Below the pieces are notes generated by a model. It was given only the letters and a program-made list of their open reading frames with translations, was not told the DNA's origin and ran no database searches. The position numbers and the translations under genes were made by a program. Shown here one piece after another: positions 1 to 8,705 of a DNA stretch of 64,000 bases. The first letter of the stretch is position 1. The number at the start of each line of letters is the position of its first letter. The DNA comes from Chryseotalea sanaruensis (GTDB lineage: Bacteria > Bacteroidota > Bacteroidia > Cytophagales > Cyclobacteriaceae): positions 186,001-250,000 of the forward strand of contig NZ_BHXQ01000003.1 in the NCBI RefSeq assembly GCF_003990915.1, written 5' to 3'.

Positions 1-228
1 GGCATCATTCCTGTTCAGGATAAAGAAAGCGGTAAGACACTCTGGATCAATACCTCCTTTGGTGATTTTCGACAGAAAATTTCTAATCAGGTTGTGAGTC
101 GAAAAGATGAACTCGATAAATTTTCGCGCAAACACCAAATTAACTTTGTATCGTTAAGTACCGAAGATGACTATGTTCCCAAGTTACTTCGACTCTTTAA
201 AATTCGTAATCGTACGATGAAGGTTTAA
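1..228 (+). CDS. DUF58 domain protein, C-terminal end (cut by window edge)
   Basis: An open frame enters the window at base 1 and runs 75 codons to TAA; its start lies outside. The visible tail is mixed and ends in a basic stretch (RLFKIRNRTMKV). I identify it mainly by context: it ends two bases before a membrane-protein gene that overlaps a BatA-type VWA gene, and in Bacteroidota the gene in this place of the bat (aerotolerance) operon codes for a DUF58 protein. DUF58 proteins work with MoxR-type ATPases, but their exact role is unsettled. Reading frame certain; family assignment likely but resting on a fragment. Confidence 0.7.
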   Translation, partial: GIIPVQDKESGKTLWINTSFGDFRQKISNQVVSRKDELDKFSRKHQINFVSLSTEDDYVPKLLRLFKIRNRTMKV

Positions 229-230
229 TT

Positions 231-1145
231 ATGAGAAGTTCCATTATGTACCTGCGTTGTATCCTTCTTGTTTTAGCATCTTTAACTACAATCTCCTCTT
301 TTGGTCAGGTAACAGTAAGGGGTGCATTTTTACCCGACAGCGTGCTGATTGGAGACGAAGCTGCTTTTTACCTATCTGCTACTTACCCAAGAAAACTTCA
401 GGTGATCTTCCCTGATTCTACTTACAATTTTGCTCCATTTGAATTTGTTAAGAAAAAATATTTCACCACTACCACAAGTGATAGCATAAGCTACGACAGT
501 GCCGTTTATACGCTAAGCACTTTCGAAGTGGACCCAATTCAGACGCTTCAACTTTCTGCATTTGTACTCCACCAGCAGGATTGTACAGCCTTTACCACAG
601 AAACAGATACTGTATTTTTAAAAGAGCTTGTAACCATACCACTACCTGACACACTCAAGGCAGAAAATTTACCATTAATAAGCAACACCGCCTATGAACC
701 AGTTGACTGGCTACTAAACTATCCCCTACTGATTTACATTGGTGGCGGACTTTTAGTTTTACTAGTTGTGCTCTGGTTAATATTTGGTAAACGGATTCGC
801 AAGCACTTTACTGCAAAACGCCTTATTAAAGAGCACGAATTCTTTATCAATAGTTTTGACCAGCATTACCAAACATTAAAGCAGACTTTCAATCCAAGAC
901 AGGCAGAGCAACTACTGTTTCTTTGGAAAAAGTATATGGAGTCACTGGATAGAAAACCCTACACTAAACTCACCTCAAAAGAGACCGAACGACTCTTACA
1001 AAATCAAAGTCTTGGGCAGCAATTGAGATTAGTCGATGCTTCTGTTTATGGTAACAATCAACAGATAGATCAGCCGGTTGCCTTTTTGCGTGAACATGCC
1101 ATGAGTACTTTTCAACAAAAACTAGAGCAGGTAAAACATGGATGA
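231..1145 (+). CDS. Membrane protein of the bat aerotolerance operon
   Basis: A 304-residue protein with an N-terminal signal peptide (about residues 1-26), a periplasmic domain of beta-strand character, one transmembrane helix at about 163-186 and a basic cytoplasmic tail rich in K/R and Q. Such a protein is commonly found between the DUF58 gene and the VWA gene in Bacteroidota bat operons and has no assigned activity. Its start is two bases after the DUF58 stop, and its end overlaps batA by 8 bp, so the three genes are probably translationally coupled. It most likely assembles with the DUF58 and VWA proteins at the inner membrane; that is inference from context. Confidence 0.8.
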   Translation: MRSSIMYLRCILLVLASLTTISSFGQVTVRGAFLPDSVLIGDEAAFYLSATYPRKLQVIFPDSTYNFAPFEFVKKKYFTTTTSDSISYDSAVYTLSTFEVDPIQTLQLSAFVLHQQDCTAFTTETDTVFLKELVTIPLPDTLKAENLPLISNTAYEPVDWLLNYPLLIYIGGGLLVLLVVLWLIFGKRIRKHFTAKRLIKEHEFFINSFDQHYQTLKQTFNPRQAEQLLFLWKKYMESLDRKPYTKLTSKETERLLQNQSLGQQLRLVDASVYGNNQQIDQPVAFLREHAMSTFQQKLEQVKHG

Positions 1146-2187
1146 ATTAAATACAACTGATCCCTGGTACTCACTAACCTGGTTTTCTCCTTCTACTCTT
1201 TCTGCTTTTACCTGGGGGCAACCCTTGGTGCTATATGGTATTCCAGGTGTTTTGATATTATTCATCATACGTTGGTTAATGCGTTATTATTACAACCAGA
1301 AATTACCAGTAGCACTTGCTCAAAAAGACTTGAATAGCACGGCACTTGCATGGTTTCGTTTACTGCCTGAAGTAGTTTTTATATTGATGATGGCGTTGTT
1401 ACTTATTGCATTAGCACGCCCGCAAAAAACAAATGAAAAAGTTGAACAATGGACTGAAGGTATTGACATTATGCTGGCTTTGGATATATCGCAATCCATG
1501 CAGATTGAAGATTTTACCCCTAACAGACTAGCTGCAGCGAAAGAGGTTGCCCATAACTTTGTGAGTGGGCGAACGCAAGATAGAATTGGTATTGTCGTAT
1601 TCTCTGGTGATGCGTTTTCTTTAGCACCGCTTACCACGGATTATGATTTGTTAAAAAACTATTTCGATGAAATTAATTTTGAAATGATTGAAAACCGGGG
1701 CACTGCAATTGGCAGTGCGCTTGGTGTACTTACCAATCGTATGCGTGAATCAGAATCTAAATCGAAAGTAGCAATTCTGATTAGCGATGGTGATAATACT
1801 GCCGGTAACATTGATCCGATTACGGCTGCAGAATTAGCATCAGCGTATGGCATTAAAATTTATACCATTATTGTTGGTAAAGAAGGTATGGTGCCTTTTG
1901 GTAAAGATTTTTTTGGAAGACCGAACATGGTTGAAAATACCGTTGATGAAACTACAATGCGTAAAATTGCAGACATTGGAGGTGGTCAGTTTTTCCGTGT
2001 TACCGACAATGAGGCCCTCTCGACCGTGTTTGCGCAAATAGATGCTTTCGAAAAAGCAGAAATAAAAGAAACAAGGTTTAAGGACACATCAGATTATTAC
2101 TACAACTACCTGGTTTGGGCCATCTTGTTTTTTTTACTCTGGCTTGCATTAAAATCAAGCTTTATGAGCAACATATTGCAGGATTAA
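1138..2187 (+). CDS. batA: VWA domain protein BatA
   Basis: A 349-residue inner-membrane protein with two N-terminal transmembrane helices (about 32-50 and 77-94), a von Willebrand A domain and a C-terminal helix (about 323-343). The metal-ion-dependent adhesion site is complete: DISQS at 116-120, a Thr in RGTAIG, and the Asp in ISDGDNT. This is the architecture of BatA, linked to oxidative-stress tolerance and cell-envelope integrity in Bacteroidota. The start overlaps the preceding gene by 8 bp. The operon stops here: the next gene is convergent with no base between the two stop codons, so the usual second VWA gene (batB) and TPR genes do not follow. Confidence 0.92.
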   Translation: MDELNTTDPWYSLTWFSPSTLSAFTWGQPLVLYGIPGVLILFIIRWLMRYYYNQKLPVALAQKDLNSTALAWFRLLPEVVFILMMALLLIALARPQKTNEKVEQWTEGIDIMLALDISQSMQIEDFTPNRLAAAKEVAHNFVSGRTQDRIGIVVFSGDAFSLAPLTTDYDLLKNYFDEINFEMIENRGTAIGSALGVLTNRMRESESKSKVAILISDGDNTAGNIDPITAAELASAYGIKIYTIIVGKEGMVPFGKDFFGRPNMVENTVDETTMRKIADIGGGQFFRVTDNEALSTVFAQIDAFEKAEIKETRFKDTSDYYYNYLVWAILFFLLWLALKSSFMSNILQD

Positions 2188-2814
2188 TTAAACCAATTTA
2201 TCTGCATAGAGAATAAGGCGGGCACCAAAAAATAGCAGTACAATTCCCAACACAATATTCAATCTTCTTATGGTTTGCCTAGTCATTACCATCCGTAACT
2301 TATCGGCCAGTTTTGCTTTTATTAAATCAGTAGCAAATACGGTAGCAACAATAGCTGAGAAGTAAGTAGCTACCTGCCAGTCATCTACGTAACCAAATTC
2401 TGTTGTGGCCAATCCCACTGTACCTATCCAGAAAATTAATACCATTGGGCTTAAGCCGTTAATCAGAAAACCTTTTGCCATTAATCGAAGAGGGCTGCGA
2501 GACTTAATATGTTCAGGATGATATTCCTGCAGCTTCCTGCTTTTTATAAAAAGATAATAAAGACCGAAGATTAACAAGATACCCCCTCCGACATAAGACA
2601 GGTAAAGACGTGACGTTTCATTTTCAAAAAACTGGTAAAGACCCAGGTATGAGATCATGATATACAATGCATCACTTAACGAAACTCCTGCTGCTACCCA
2701 AGCGCCACTAACAAATCCTCGCTCAATACTGGTTTGCAGAATTGTAAAAAATACAGGCCCAATTAAAAAAGCCAGTACCACTCCGGAGATCACTCCATTA
2801 AGAACGATTTCCAT
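2188..2814 (-). CDS. LysE/RhtB family exporter
   Basis: A 208-residue polytopic membrane protein with about six hydrophobic helices and the family's N-terminal pattern (a first helix with GPVFFTILQTS, then a small-residue-rich second helix). LysE/RhtB proteins export amino acids or similar small solutes; the substrate cannot be read from the sequence. The start lies inside the end of the upstream GH3 gene (17-bp overlap), so the two are one operon. The stop codon abuts the stop of convergent batA with no base between. Confidence 0.85.
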   Translation of the reverse strand: MEIVLNGVISGVVLAFLIGPVFFTILQTSIERGFVSGAWVAAGVSLSDALYIMISYLGLYQFFENETSRLYLSYVGGGILLIFGLYYLFIKSRKLQEYHPEHIKSRSPLRLMAKGFLINGLSPMVLIFWIGTVGLATTEFGYVDDWQVATYFSAIVATVFATDLIKAKLADKLRMVMTRQTIRRLNIVLGIVLLFFGARLILYADKLV

Positions 2815-4354
2815 TACTAAAATTTTGAATAAAAGATTGCCAGTCGGCCAACTGTGTGTTTTTCAATACGCGGGGAAATTTATTTTGTCCACCTACTTTA
2901 CCTTTTGATTCCATCCAGGCATAAAAAGTTTTTAAGGGTAACACCTCCACATGTATATCTTTTAGTGCAGCGCTGCGCTCAACAGCATAATCGTCATTTA
3001 ACACTTTTAAATGACCGTCTATTTTCTCTTTGAGTACTTTTGCATCAACCTCATTATCAGTACCCACATACCAATTATGTGCAAATAAGTTTTCGAACGG
3101 TATACCCGCAACGGTAAACTCAGGAATAGCCACATTAAGTTCGTCAGCGACAAGTTCAATAGCTTTGTTCATGTTATCTACTGAAAGGTGTTCACCACAT
3201 AAACTTAAAAAGTGTTTTGTTCTTCCGGTAATTACAATCTCGGCTTCTTCTTTAGAAACGAATTTGATGGTATCCCCTATCAAATAACGCCAGGCACCTG
3301 CACAACTTGATAAGAGTATGGCATACTCTTTACCTTCCTCCACCTCATCAATCATCAGCGTTTCTGCATCAGGTAAGATATCACCATTGGCATCAAAATT
3401 TTTAGATTCAAAAGGAATGAACTCATAAAAAATTCCATTATTCAAAACCAAACGCATCGAGCGTCTGTTTGGAAAAGCCTGAAAAGCAATAAAGCCCTCT
3501 GATGCGAGGTAAGTTTCAATGTAGTGTATAGGTCGGCCTAAAAGTTTTTCAAAACCTTTTCTATATGGATCGAAAGAAACACCACCATGCACATAAACCA
3601 ATAAGTTTGGCCACACATCGTGTATGGTTTTTACTTTATGGTACTCAATAATTTTTCCCATCAAAATTTGGAGCCAGGCAGGTACACCTACGATAATGCC
3701 TATGTCCCACTCTTTTGCCTTTGCCGCAATCTCATCAAGCTTGGCATCCCAATTTCTATTCTTGGCTATTTTTTTTCCCGGCTTATAAAAATGTTGAAAC
3801 CAAAAAGGGAGGCGTGCAGCTTGTATACCACTTAAGTCACCTTCAAACACACTTCCACGTTTATTTAAGTGAGTGCTTCCACCCAACATCATAATACCTG
3901 AAGTAAATACACTGGGTGGTAAATCGTATTTAGAAAGTGTTAGAATCTGACGCACACTTGTTTTCTGTATGGCCTTAGTCATGTCTTTGGTGACGGGTAT
4001 ATATTTTGAGGCCGACTCTGAGGTACCCGAACTTAACGCGAAGTATTTTACTCTGCCAGGCCAGCAAACATCTTTAACACCACGGAGCGATAGTTTCCAC
4101 CAATCGCTGTACATTTTATCATAGGTATGTAAGGGTACCGAATTTTTGTACTGTCTATAGTATTCATGGCCACCCTTTCGGAACGACTTGAGTATGGACG
4201 GAAAATGATAATGCTTTCCAAACTCTGTCCCACTGGCAGTCATTAACAACTCCTTAAGTTCTTTTTTCTGCAAATCGCCTGGAGAGGTGTATTCTTCTTC
4301 AAGCATTTCGCGTAAGCGAATTCCCTTTTTTAATAAGGTCCCGAGTATAGCCAT
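2798..4354 (-). CDS. GH3 auxin-responsive promoter family protein
   Basis: A 518-residue member of the GH3 branch of the acyl-adenylate-forming superfamily, of full family length. The three nucleotide-binding signatures are visible: SSGTSES near residue 108, YLASEG near 284 and a Y-x-IGDTIKF segment near 360. Plant GH3 enzymes adenylate a carboxylate and join it to an amino acid; the bacterial members, common in Bacteroidota, have no settled substrate. It is co-transcribed with a LysE-type exporter (17-bp overlap), which would fit export of an amino-acid conjugate, but that is speculation. The gene is divergent from yggS, with 44 bp between start codons. Confidence 0.9.
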   Translation of the reverse strand: MAILGTLLKKGIRLREMLEEEYTSPGDLQKKELKELLMTASGTEFGKHYHFPSILKSFRKGGHEYYRQYKNSVPLHTYDKMYSDWWKLSLRGVKDVCWPGRVKYFALSSGTSESASKYIPVTKDMTKAIQKTSVRQILTLSKYDLPPSVFTSGIMMLGGSTHLNKRGSVFEGDLSGIQAARLPFWFQHFYKPGKKIAKNRNWDAKLDEIAAKAKEWDIGIIVGVPAWLQILMGKIIEYHKVKTIHDVWPNLLVYVHGGVSFDPYRKGFEKLLGRPIHYIETYLASEGFIAFQAFPNRRSMRLVLNNGIFYEFIPFESKNFDANGDILPDAETLMIDEVEEGKEYAILLSSCAGAWRYLIGDTIKFVSKEEAEIVITGRTKHFLSLCGEHLSVDNMNKAIELVADELNVAIPEFTVAGIPFENLFAHNWYVGTDNEVDAKVLKEKIDGHLKVLNDDYAVERSAALKDIHVEVLPLKTFYAWMESKGKVGGQNKFPRVLKNTQLADWQSFIQNFSNGNRS

Positions 4355-4375
4355 CGTTAAATGAAGTTTACACTG

Positions 4376-4383
4376 TATTTTTG
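4376..4383 (+). promoter_or_regulatory. Probable -7 box for yggS
   Basis: TATTTTTG matches the Bacteroidota -7 consensus TAnnTTTG and lies 15 bp before the yggS ATG. No good TTG was found 19 bp upstream, so only the -7 element is supported. Confidence 0.45.
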
Positions 4384-4398
4384 AACCGCTAAAAATAC

Positions 4399-5076
4399 AT
4401 GATTATCAAACAAAATTTAGAAGAAATACTGGAAACGGTAGCAAAAGGTTGCACGTTGATAGCGGTGAGTAAAACACATCCTGCAGAAAAAGTGATGGAG
4501 GCCTATGCTTGTGGCCAGCGTGTGTTTGGCGAAAATAAAGTACAGGAGATGGCCGCCAAGTACGAAATCCTTCCCAAAGACATCCAGTGGCACTTAATTG
4601 GTCATTTACAGAGTAATAAAGTAAAATATATTGCTCCTTTTGTTCAGCTTATTCACTCCATCGACAGTTTAAAGCTATTGCAGGAGGTAGATAAACAGGC
4701 TAAGAAATTTAACCGGATTATTGACTGCCTGCTTCAAATTCATGTGGCACAGGAAGAAACAAAATTTGGTTTTTCTCAAACTGAGGTAATGGATTTTATA
4801 AAAGATCCTACCCTCTTAAACCTACAAGCAGTTAGAATAGTAGGCATAATGGGGATGGCCAGCTTCACAGAAAATATGGATCAGGTGCGGTCTGAGTTTA
4901 AAAGCTTGAAAAAGCTTTTTGAAGAATTAAAATCAATGCCCCTCCCTGAAAATGTGGTGATAAAAGAACTATCGATGGGTATGAGTGGCGACTATAAAAT
5001 AGCTATGGAAGAAGGCAGCACCATGGTAAGGGTTGGCTCTGCTATTTTTGGACAAAGAAATTATCCTACAGTATGA
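4399..5076 (+). CDS. YggS/PLPBP family pyridoxal-phosphate homeostasis protein
   Basis: A 225-residue single-domain alanine-racemase-type barrel. The cofactor lysine is K25 in LIAVSKTHP, followed by the hallmark FGENKVQE, WHLIGHLQSNK and the C-terminal LSMGMSGD-AMEEGSTMVRVGSAIFG that holds the PLP phosphate. Proteins of this family bind PLP without catalysis and buffer its supply and vitamin B6 balance. It overlaps the next gene by 4 bp (ATGA), so the two form a small operon. Confidence 0.95.
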   Translation: MIIKQNLEEILETVAKGCTLIAVSKTHPAEKVMEAYACGQRVFGENKVQEMAAKYEILPKDIQWHLIGHLQSNKVKYIAPFVQLIHSIDSLKLLQEVDKQAKKFNRIIDCLLQIHVAQEETKFGFSQTEVMDFIKDPTLLNLQAVRIVGIMGMASFTENMDQVRSEFKSLKKLFEELKSMPLPENVVIKELSMGMSGDYKIAMEEGSTMVRVGSAIFGQRNYPTV

Positions 5077-5438
5077 CATCAAAACATATTTTAATTGTTG
5101 CAGCGGCCTCCGGTATGCTGTGTGTAGCCCTTGGCGCTTTTGGTGCGCATGCTTTGAAAGAAACCTTAAGTGAATACGGAAGGGTTGATACTTTTGAGCT
5201 AGCTGTTCGCTACCAATTTTTTCATACCCTGGCCCTACTTTTCCTCGGCTTAGATACAGACCGCAAACATTCTCTCAGCGCCAGCCTGTTTATAAGTGGT
5301 ATTTTACTTTTTAGCGGGAGCCTGTATTTTCTAGCCCTGACAAATTCAACTACCCTGGTATTGGTAACTCCGGTGGGTGGCACCTTGTTGATAGCAGGGT
5401 GGGCAAGCCTACTTTGGCATTTTATAAAGCGGGCATAA
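5073..5438 (+). CDS. DUF423 family membrane protein
   Basis: A 121-residue protein with four predicted membrane helices and the DUF423 N-terminal signature (GMLCVALGAFGAHALKETL followed by a tract containing YQFFHTLALL). The family is widespread in bacteria and animals (TMEM256-like) and its function is not known. The ATG overlaps the yggS stop (ATGA). Its stop codon runs into the left A-tract of an intrinsic terminator. Confidence 0.9.
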   Translation: MTSKHILIVAAASGMLCVALGAFGAHALKETLSEYGRVDTFELAVRYQFFHTLALLFLGLDTDRKHSLSASLFISGILLFSGSLYFLALTNSTTLVLVTPVGGTLLIAGWASLLWHFIKRA

Positions 5439-5472
5439 AAAAACCTGCTGATCCTTTCAGCAGGTTTTTTTC
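5437..5472. terminator. Bidirectional intrinsic terminator
   Basis: Perfect 8-bp stem CCTGCTGA / TCAGCAGG (5444-5451 and 5457-5464) with a 5-nt loop, flanked by A7 on the left and T7 on the right. It can end both the yggS-DUF423 operon and the convergent DUF1573 gene. Confidence 0.9.
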
Positions 5473-5489
5473 TTTATTTCGATAAAGAC

Positions 5490-5894
5490 TTATTGAGGCT
5501 TCTTATCTAAAACAACAGTATTAAAAACAATTTTCGTGTCATTCACAGCATTTGAAATGATAATAACGGGCTTTGTTTGGGCACCCATTTTACCTGTGCT
5601 GTTAAATGCAACAGTGAGTTCGCCTGTTCCACCTGGCATTACAGGATCTCTTGGCCAGCCTTTTGGGGTAGTGCAACCACAGCTTACCTGAACATTTGTT
5701 ATAATTAAGGGCTCGTTCCCAGAGTTGGTAAACTTAAAAGTATGCTCCACTACATCTCCTTGCACAATATTACCGAAATCGTGAGTGCTCTTGTCCCAAG
5801 TCATAACAGGGCCACTTTGTTTAGGCACACCAGCCTGACCAAATACTGCGCTGGCAGACACCAACAGAACTACAATCATTAGCAACTTTTTCAT
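5490..5894 (-). CDS. DUF1573 domain periplasmic protein
   Basis: A 134-residue secreted protein: signal peptide at 1-19 ending AVFGQ, then one Ig-like DUF1573 domain. The family hallmark is present as HDFGNIVQGDVVEHTFKFTN and the VSCGCTTP motif. Many Bacteroidota carry dozens of such proteins; their role is unknown, possibly in the envelope. A -7 box TAAATTTG lies at 5912-5919, 18 bp upstream of the ATG. The gene is monocistronic and shares its terminator with the convergent operon. Confidence 0.9.
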   Translation of the reverse strand: MKKLLMIVVLLVSASAVFGQAGVPKQSGPVMTWDKSTHDFGNIVQGDVVEHTFKFTNSGNEPLIITNVQVSCGCTTPKGWPRDPVMPGGTGELTVAFNSTGKMGAQTKPVIIISNAVNDTKIVFNTVVLDKKPQ

Positions 5895-6015
5895 ACTCTA
5901 TAAAATTTGTTCAAATTTAAGCTTTCATTAACAATATTACTGCCAGAATTACGGTTTTTTGGCTGTTAAAGTTCGTTAACGGTAGATGTTTCTCGATGAG
6001 TGGAGGTAACCCTAT

Positions 6016-6489
6016 ATGAATAAGGAAATAGAAGAAGTCTACGGACACAAACTACGGGTTCGTGTATGTGGTCTCTGCTGGCAAAATGATCACCTGCTGG
6101 TACTGGATCACCAGCATATGGGTGCTGACCATTTCTGGGCTCCGCCCGGTGGGGGCATTGATTATGAGGCAAGTGCAGAAGATTCTCTAATAAAAGAGTT
6201 TAGGGAAGAGACCGGCCTCAATGTTTCTGTAGGTGATTTTCTGTTCGCAACGGAATTAATTAAACCCCCATTACACGGGATTGAACTATTTTTTGAGGTA
6301 CACTTTAAATCCGGTAAACTGCAGGTAGGGCATGACCCTGAAACTAAGATAAATATTTTGAAGGAGGTTGCCTTTAAAAGTTATGAGGAAATACTGGCCA
6401 TGCCACCTACCCACAGGCACGGTATTTTTAAAATAGCTGCTTCACCATTTGAACTAAGAAAACTGCGTGGATATACTAGATTGTTGTAA
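6016..6489 (+). CDS. Nudix hydrolase
   Basis: A 157-residue Nudix-fold protein. The Nudix box is seen as PPGGGIDYEASAEDSLIKEF followed by REETGL. The metal-binding glutamates of the REUXEE segment are kept, but the box is slightly divergent: Ala stands where the first Glu (after G-x5) is expected and Lys where the Arg is usual. It probably hydrolyses a nucleoside diphosphate derivative; the substrate cannot be inferred. TGGAGGTAA, 9 bp before the ATG, is one of the few recognisable Shine-Dalgarno sites in the window. It stands alone between the DUF1573 gene and the next operon. Confidence 0.9.
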   Translation: MNKEIEEVYGHKLRVRVCGLCWQNDHLLVLDHQHMGADHFWAPPGGGIDYEASAEDSLIKEFREETGLNVSVGDFLFATELIKPPLHGIELFFEVHFKSGKLQVGHDPETKINILKEVAFKSYEEILAMPPTHRHGIFKIAASPFELRKLRGYTRLL

Positions 6490-6533
6490 TTTAGGCGCGA
6501 AAATACCTATACTTGTAGCTTAAACCTTTTACC

Positions 6534-7349
6534 ATGAACCTCACCAAGATTATAGCTTTTGTACTTTTGGCCATCAGCATTTTTCTGGCCTACTATCTTT
6601 ATAACAGCATTGACACCACTATTAAGGAGCGCGAAGCTATCGCAAATACTGAGGCTCAGATAATTGAAAAATTAGGTATTATCCGTGAAGCCGAGAAAGC
6701 TTATCTTGAACAATATGGAAAATATACAAGCAGTTGGGACACACTGATCAATTTCATTGAAAACGGTTCTGTGCCTATTGTTGAAAAGAAGGAAACTATT
6801 ATTCCTAAAGGATATGGTGTTGAAGAAGTTATTATAGACATCGACACAATCGGCTACATTTCAGCAAGAGATAAGATTTTTAAAAAGAACTACACTATTA
6901 ACGCTGCCGATAATGGTGAACTTCGTGAAGTGTTTGTTAAGAAAGGTGATGTTGTAGTGAAGGGTGCTAAATCTTACCGGATGAAAAAAGATGGTTATGA
7001 CAAAGCTGATGACTACAATTTCCTTGAAGCGGGAACTATAAGCAGCGTAACTTCTGCTAAAGGAGGTGATCGTGTTGCCAAGGGTGACCTAATTATCGGC
7101 TTCTGGAATTATGTGTTAAACCCTAAAGTCGATATCAAAACTTTGGCAACTGTACCAGGCTCTGGTGGTAAAACATTCGACATTTATGCGGAAGTGAAGG
7201 ATAGAAATGGTATTAAGGTTTCTGTAATTGAGGTGAAAGACCCTGCGCCAATTAACCCTGAGCGTAGAGAGAAAAATGAAGCGAAAAACAGAAAACCTCT
7301 TCGCTTTGGATCACGTACAGATGTAAGTACTGCTGGTAACTGGGAATAA
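6534..7349 (+). CDS. Conserved hypothetical membrane-anchored protein
   Basis: I do not recognise a named family. The 271-residue protein has an N-terminal membrane anchor (residues 5-24), a short helical stretch with an EAEKAYLEQYGKY segment of the kind that follows the anchor in pilin-like proteins, then a soluble domain of beta character and a basic, Pro/Arg-rich tail. It is the first gene of a run with DUF3822 and coaD (1- and 5-bp gaps), a neighbourhood seen in other Bacteroidota. A loose promoter (TTG at 6484-6486, then TATACTTG at 6508-6515) lies upstream. Confidence 0.7.
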   Translation: MNLTKIIAFVLLAISIFLAYYLYNSIDTTIKEREAIANTEAQIIEKLGIIREAEKAYLEQYGKYTSSWDTLINFIENGSVPIVEKKETIIPKGYGVEEVIIDIDTIGYISARDKIFKKNYTINAADNGELREVFVKKGDVVVKGAKSYRMKKDGYDKADDYNFLEAGTISSVTSAKGGDRVAKGDLIIGFWNYVLNPKVDIKTLATVPGSGGKTFDIYAEVKDRNGIKVSVIEVKDPAPINPERREKNEAKNRKPLRFGSRTDVSTAGNWE

Positions 7350-7350
7350 G

Positions 7351-8241
7351 GTGCAAGTAAGAACGGAACACTATAGGCTATTAAAGAAAATAAAAGACGA
7401 CCGGTTTGAAGAAGAAGCCCTTCATCAATACCAGTTGTTTTTACACATAGGTATACGTGATTTCCAGGTGTTGGTAGTCTCTGATGACCAACGTGTACTA
7501 CTTTTGGAGGATTATGTGCTTCCAGAGGTAAGTTCTCCACAGGAACTACTAACATCGTTACAAGAATTATTTGAGAGCCACTCAGTTTTAAGCGCAGGTT
7601 TCTGGGGTAACATTAAAATATCTTTCAAGACTCAAAAGTTTGTTCAGGTGCCTACCGCCTTGTTCAATGAAGACTCTATGCTTGAATACCTGATGTTTAA
7701 TGCGCAGGTGGATGAGCAAACAGAAACTATTCTTAAAGCACAGCACAACAAGCAAGATACAGTTACTGTATTTGCAGTCTCTACTGATTTGATTGAATGG
7801 TTAAAAGTTGTTTATCCAAACAGCAATCCGGTTCTAATGCATCAATCAGCAGCTTTGATTGAGGGCGTGTTGGCCGAATCTGTTAAATACAATAACAACA
7901 CACTTTACGTTTACATTGATCGCTTCAAACTTCATATTGTTTCTTGTAACAATGGCAAACTGATTTATTACAATCAATTTGTTATCAATCAGTTTCAGGA
8001 CTACGTGCGTTATATAATGCTGGTAATGAAATCCCTCAAGATGGATCAGCGCACGAGCCAGGTTGTTTTGTGGGGCTATATCGGCAAAAACTCACCACAT
8101 TATCATGAGTTCTACAAGTTCATTAGCAACGTAAACTTCGGTTCCAGACCTGCTTCTATGCGCTTCAGTTATTTCTTTGACGAATTACAAGAGCAGCATT
8201 TCTTTGATTTATATAGCATTAACCTGATTGCTAAAGCATAA
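7351..8241 (+). CDS. DUF3822 family protein
   Basis: A 296-residue protein with a GTG start one base after the preceding stop. It has the DUF3822 features: an actin-like two-lobed pattern with LYVYIDRFKLHIVSCNNGKLIYYN in the middle and a conserved C-terminal LWGYIGKNSPHYHEF and SYFFDEL. This Bacteroidota family is almost always next to coaD or rsmD, and its function is unknown. The fold suggests a Hsp70/actin-type ATPase-like module without evident catalytic residues. Here rsmD is missing from the usual order and coaD follows after 5 bp. Confidence 0.88.
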   Translation: MQVRTEHYRLLKKIKDDRFEEEALHQYQLFLHIGIRDFQVLVVSDDQRVLLLEDYVLPEVSSPQELLTSLQELFESHSVLSAGFWGNIKISFKTQKFVQVPTALFNEDSMLEYLMFNAQVDEQTETILKAQHNKQDTVTVFAVSTDLIEWLKVVYPNSNPVLMHQSAALIEGVLAESVKYNNNTLYVYIDRFKLHIVSCNNGKLIYYNQFVINQFQDYVRYIMLVMKSLKMDQRTSQVVLWGYIGKNSPHYHEFYKFISNVNFGSRPASMRFSYFFDELQEQHFFDLYSINLIAKA

Positions 8242-8246
8242 TATTA

Positions 8247-8702
8247 ATGAAGCGGATAGCCCTTTTCCCTGGCTCCTTTGATCCTTTTACAAAAGGGCAT
8301 CATGACATCGTACTACGTGGTTTACACATTTTCGATGAGATAATTATTTCTATTGGCTACAACAGTGCCAAGAGTATGAGGTATTTCGAAGTAAAGCAAA
8401 TGGTCGAAAAGATAAAAACAACCTTCGAAAAATATCCTAACATAAAAGTTGAGACTTATGCTGAGCTTACAGCAGAGTTTGCCAGAAAACACAAAGCCAA
8501 TTATTTACTGCGTGGCTTACGCAACACAACTGACTTCGAATACGAAAACAGCATTGCTCAAATCAACCGAAAGCTTTATGGTGATTTAGAGTCTGTTTTT
8601 CTTATCACTTCTCCAGAGTTTGCATGGATAAACTCCTCTATCATTAGAGAGGTGCATAAGTATAAAGGAGATATATCTCAGTTTCTTCCCTACTCTTTAT
8701 AA
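8247..8702 (+). CDS. coaD: Phosphopantetheine adenylyltransferase
   Basis: A 151-residue enzyme of normal length that makes dephospho-CoA from 4'-phosphopantetheine and ATP, the penultimate step of coenzyme A synthesis. The nucleotidyltransferase motifs are intact: GSFDPFTKGH near the N-terminus (T/HxGH type), the LLRGLRN-TDFEYE substrate loop and a C-terminal SSxIRE (INSSIIREV). It is the last gene of its operon and converges on a TonB receptor gene with a 3-bp gap. Confidence 0.97.
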   Translation: MKRIALFPGSFDPFTKGHHDIVLRGLHIFDEIIISIGYNSAKSMRYFEVKQMVEKIKTTFEKYPNIKVETYAELTAEFARKHKANYLLRGLRNTTDFEYENSIAQINRKLYGDLESVFLITSPEFAWINSSIIREVHKYKGDISQFLPYSL

Positions 8703-8705
8703 GAT

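Noticed and set aside
5966..6172. 68-codon minus-strand frame over the start of the Nudix gene
   Set aside because: Antisense to the Nudix gene, which has a good Shine-Dalgarno site and conserved motif.
7184..7555. 123-codon frame on the minus strand across the 7349/7351 gene border
   Set aside because: It overlaps two strong plus-strand genes (one with DUF3822 signature) and has no recognisable features.
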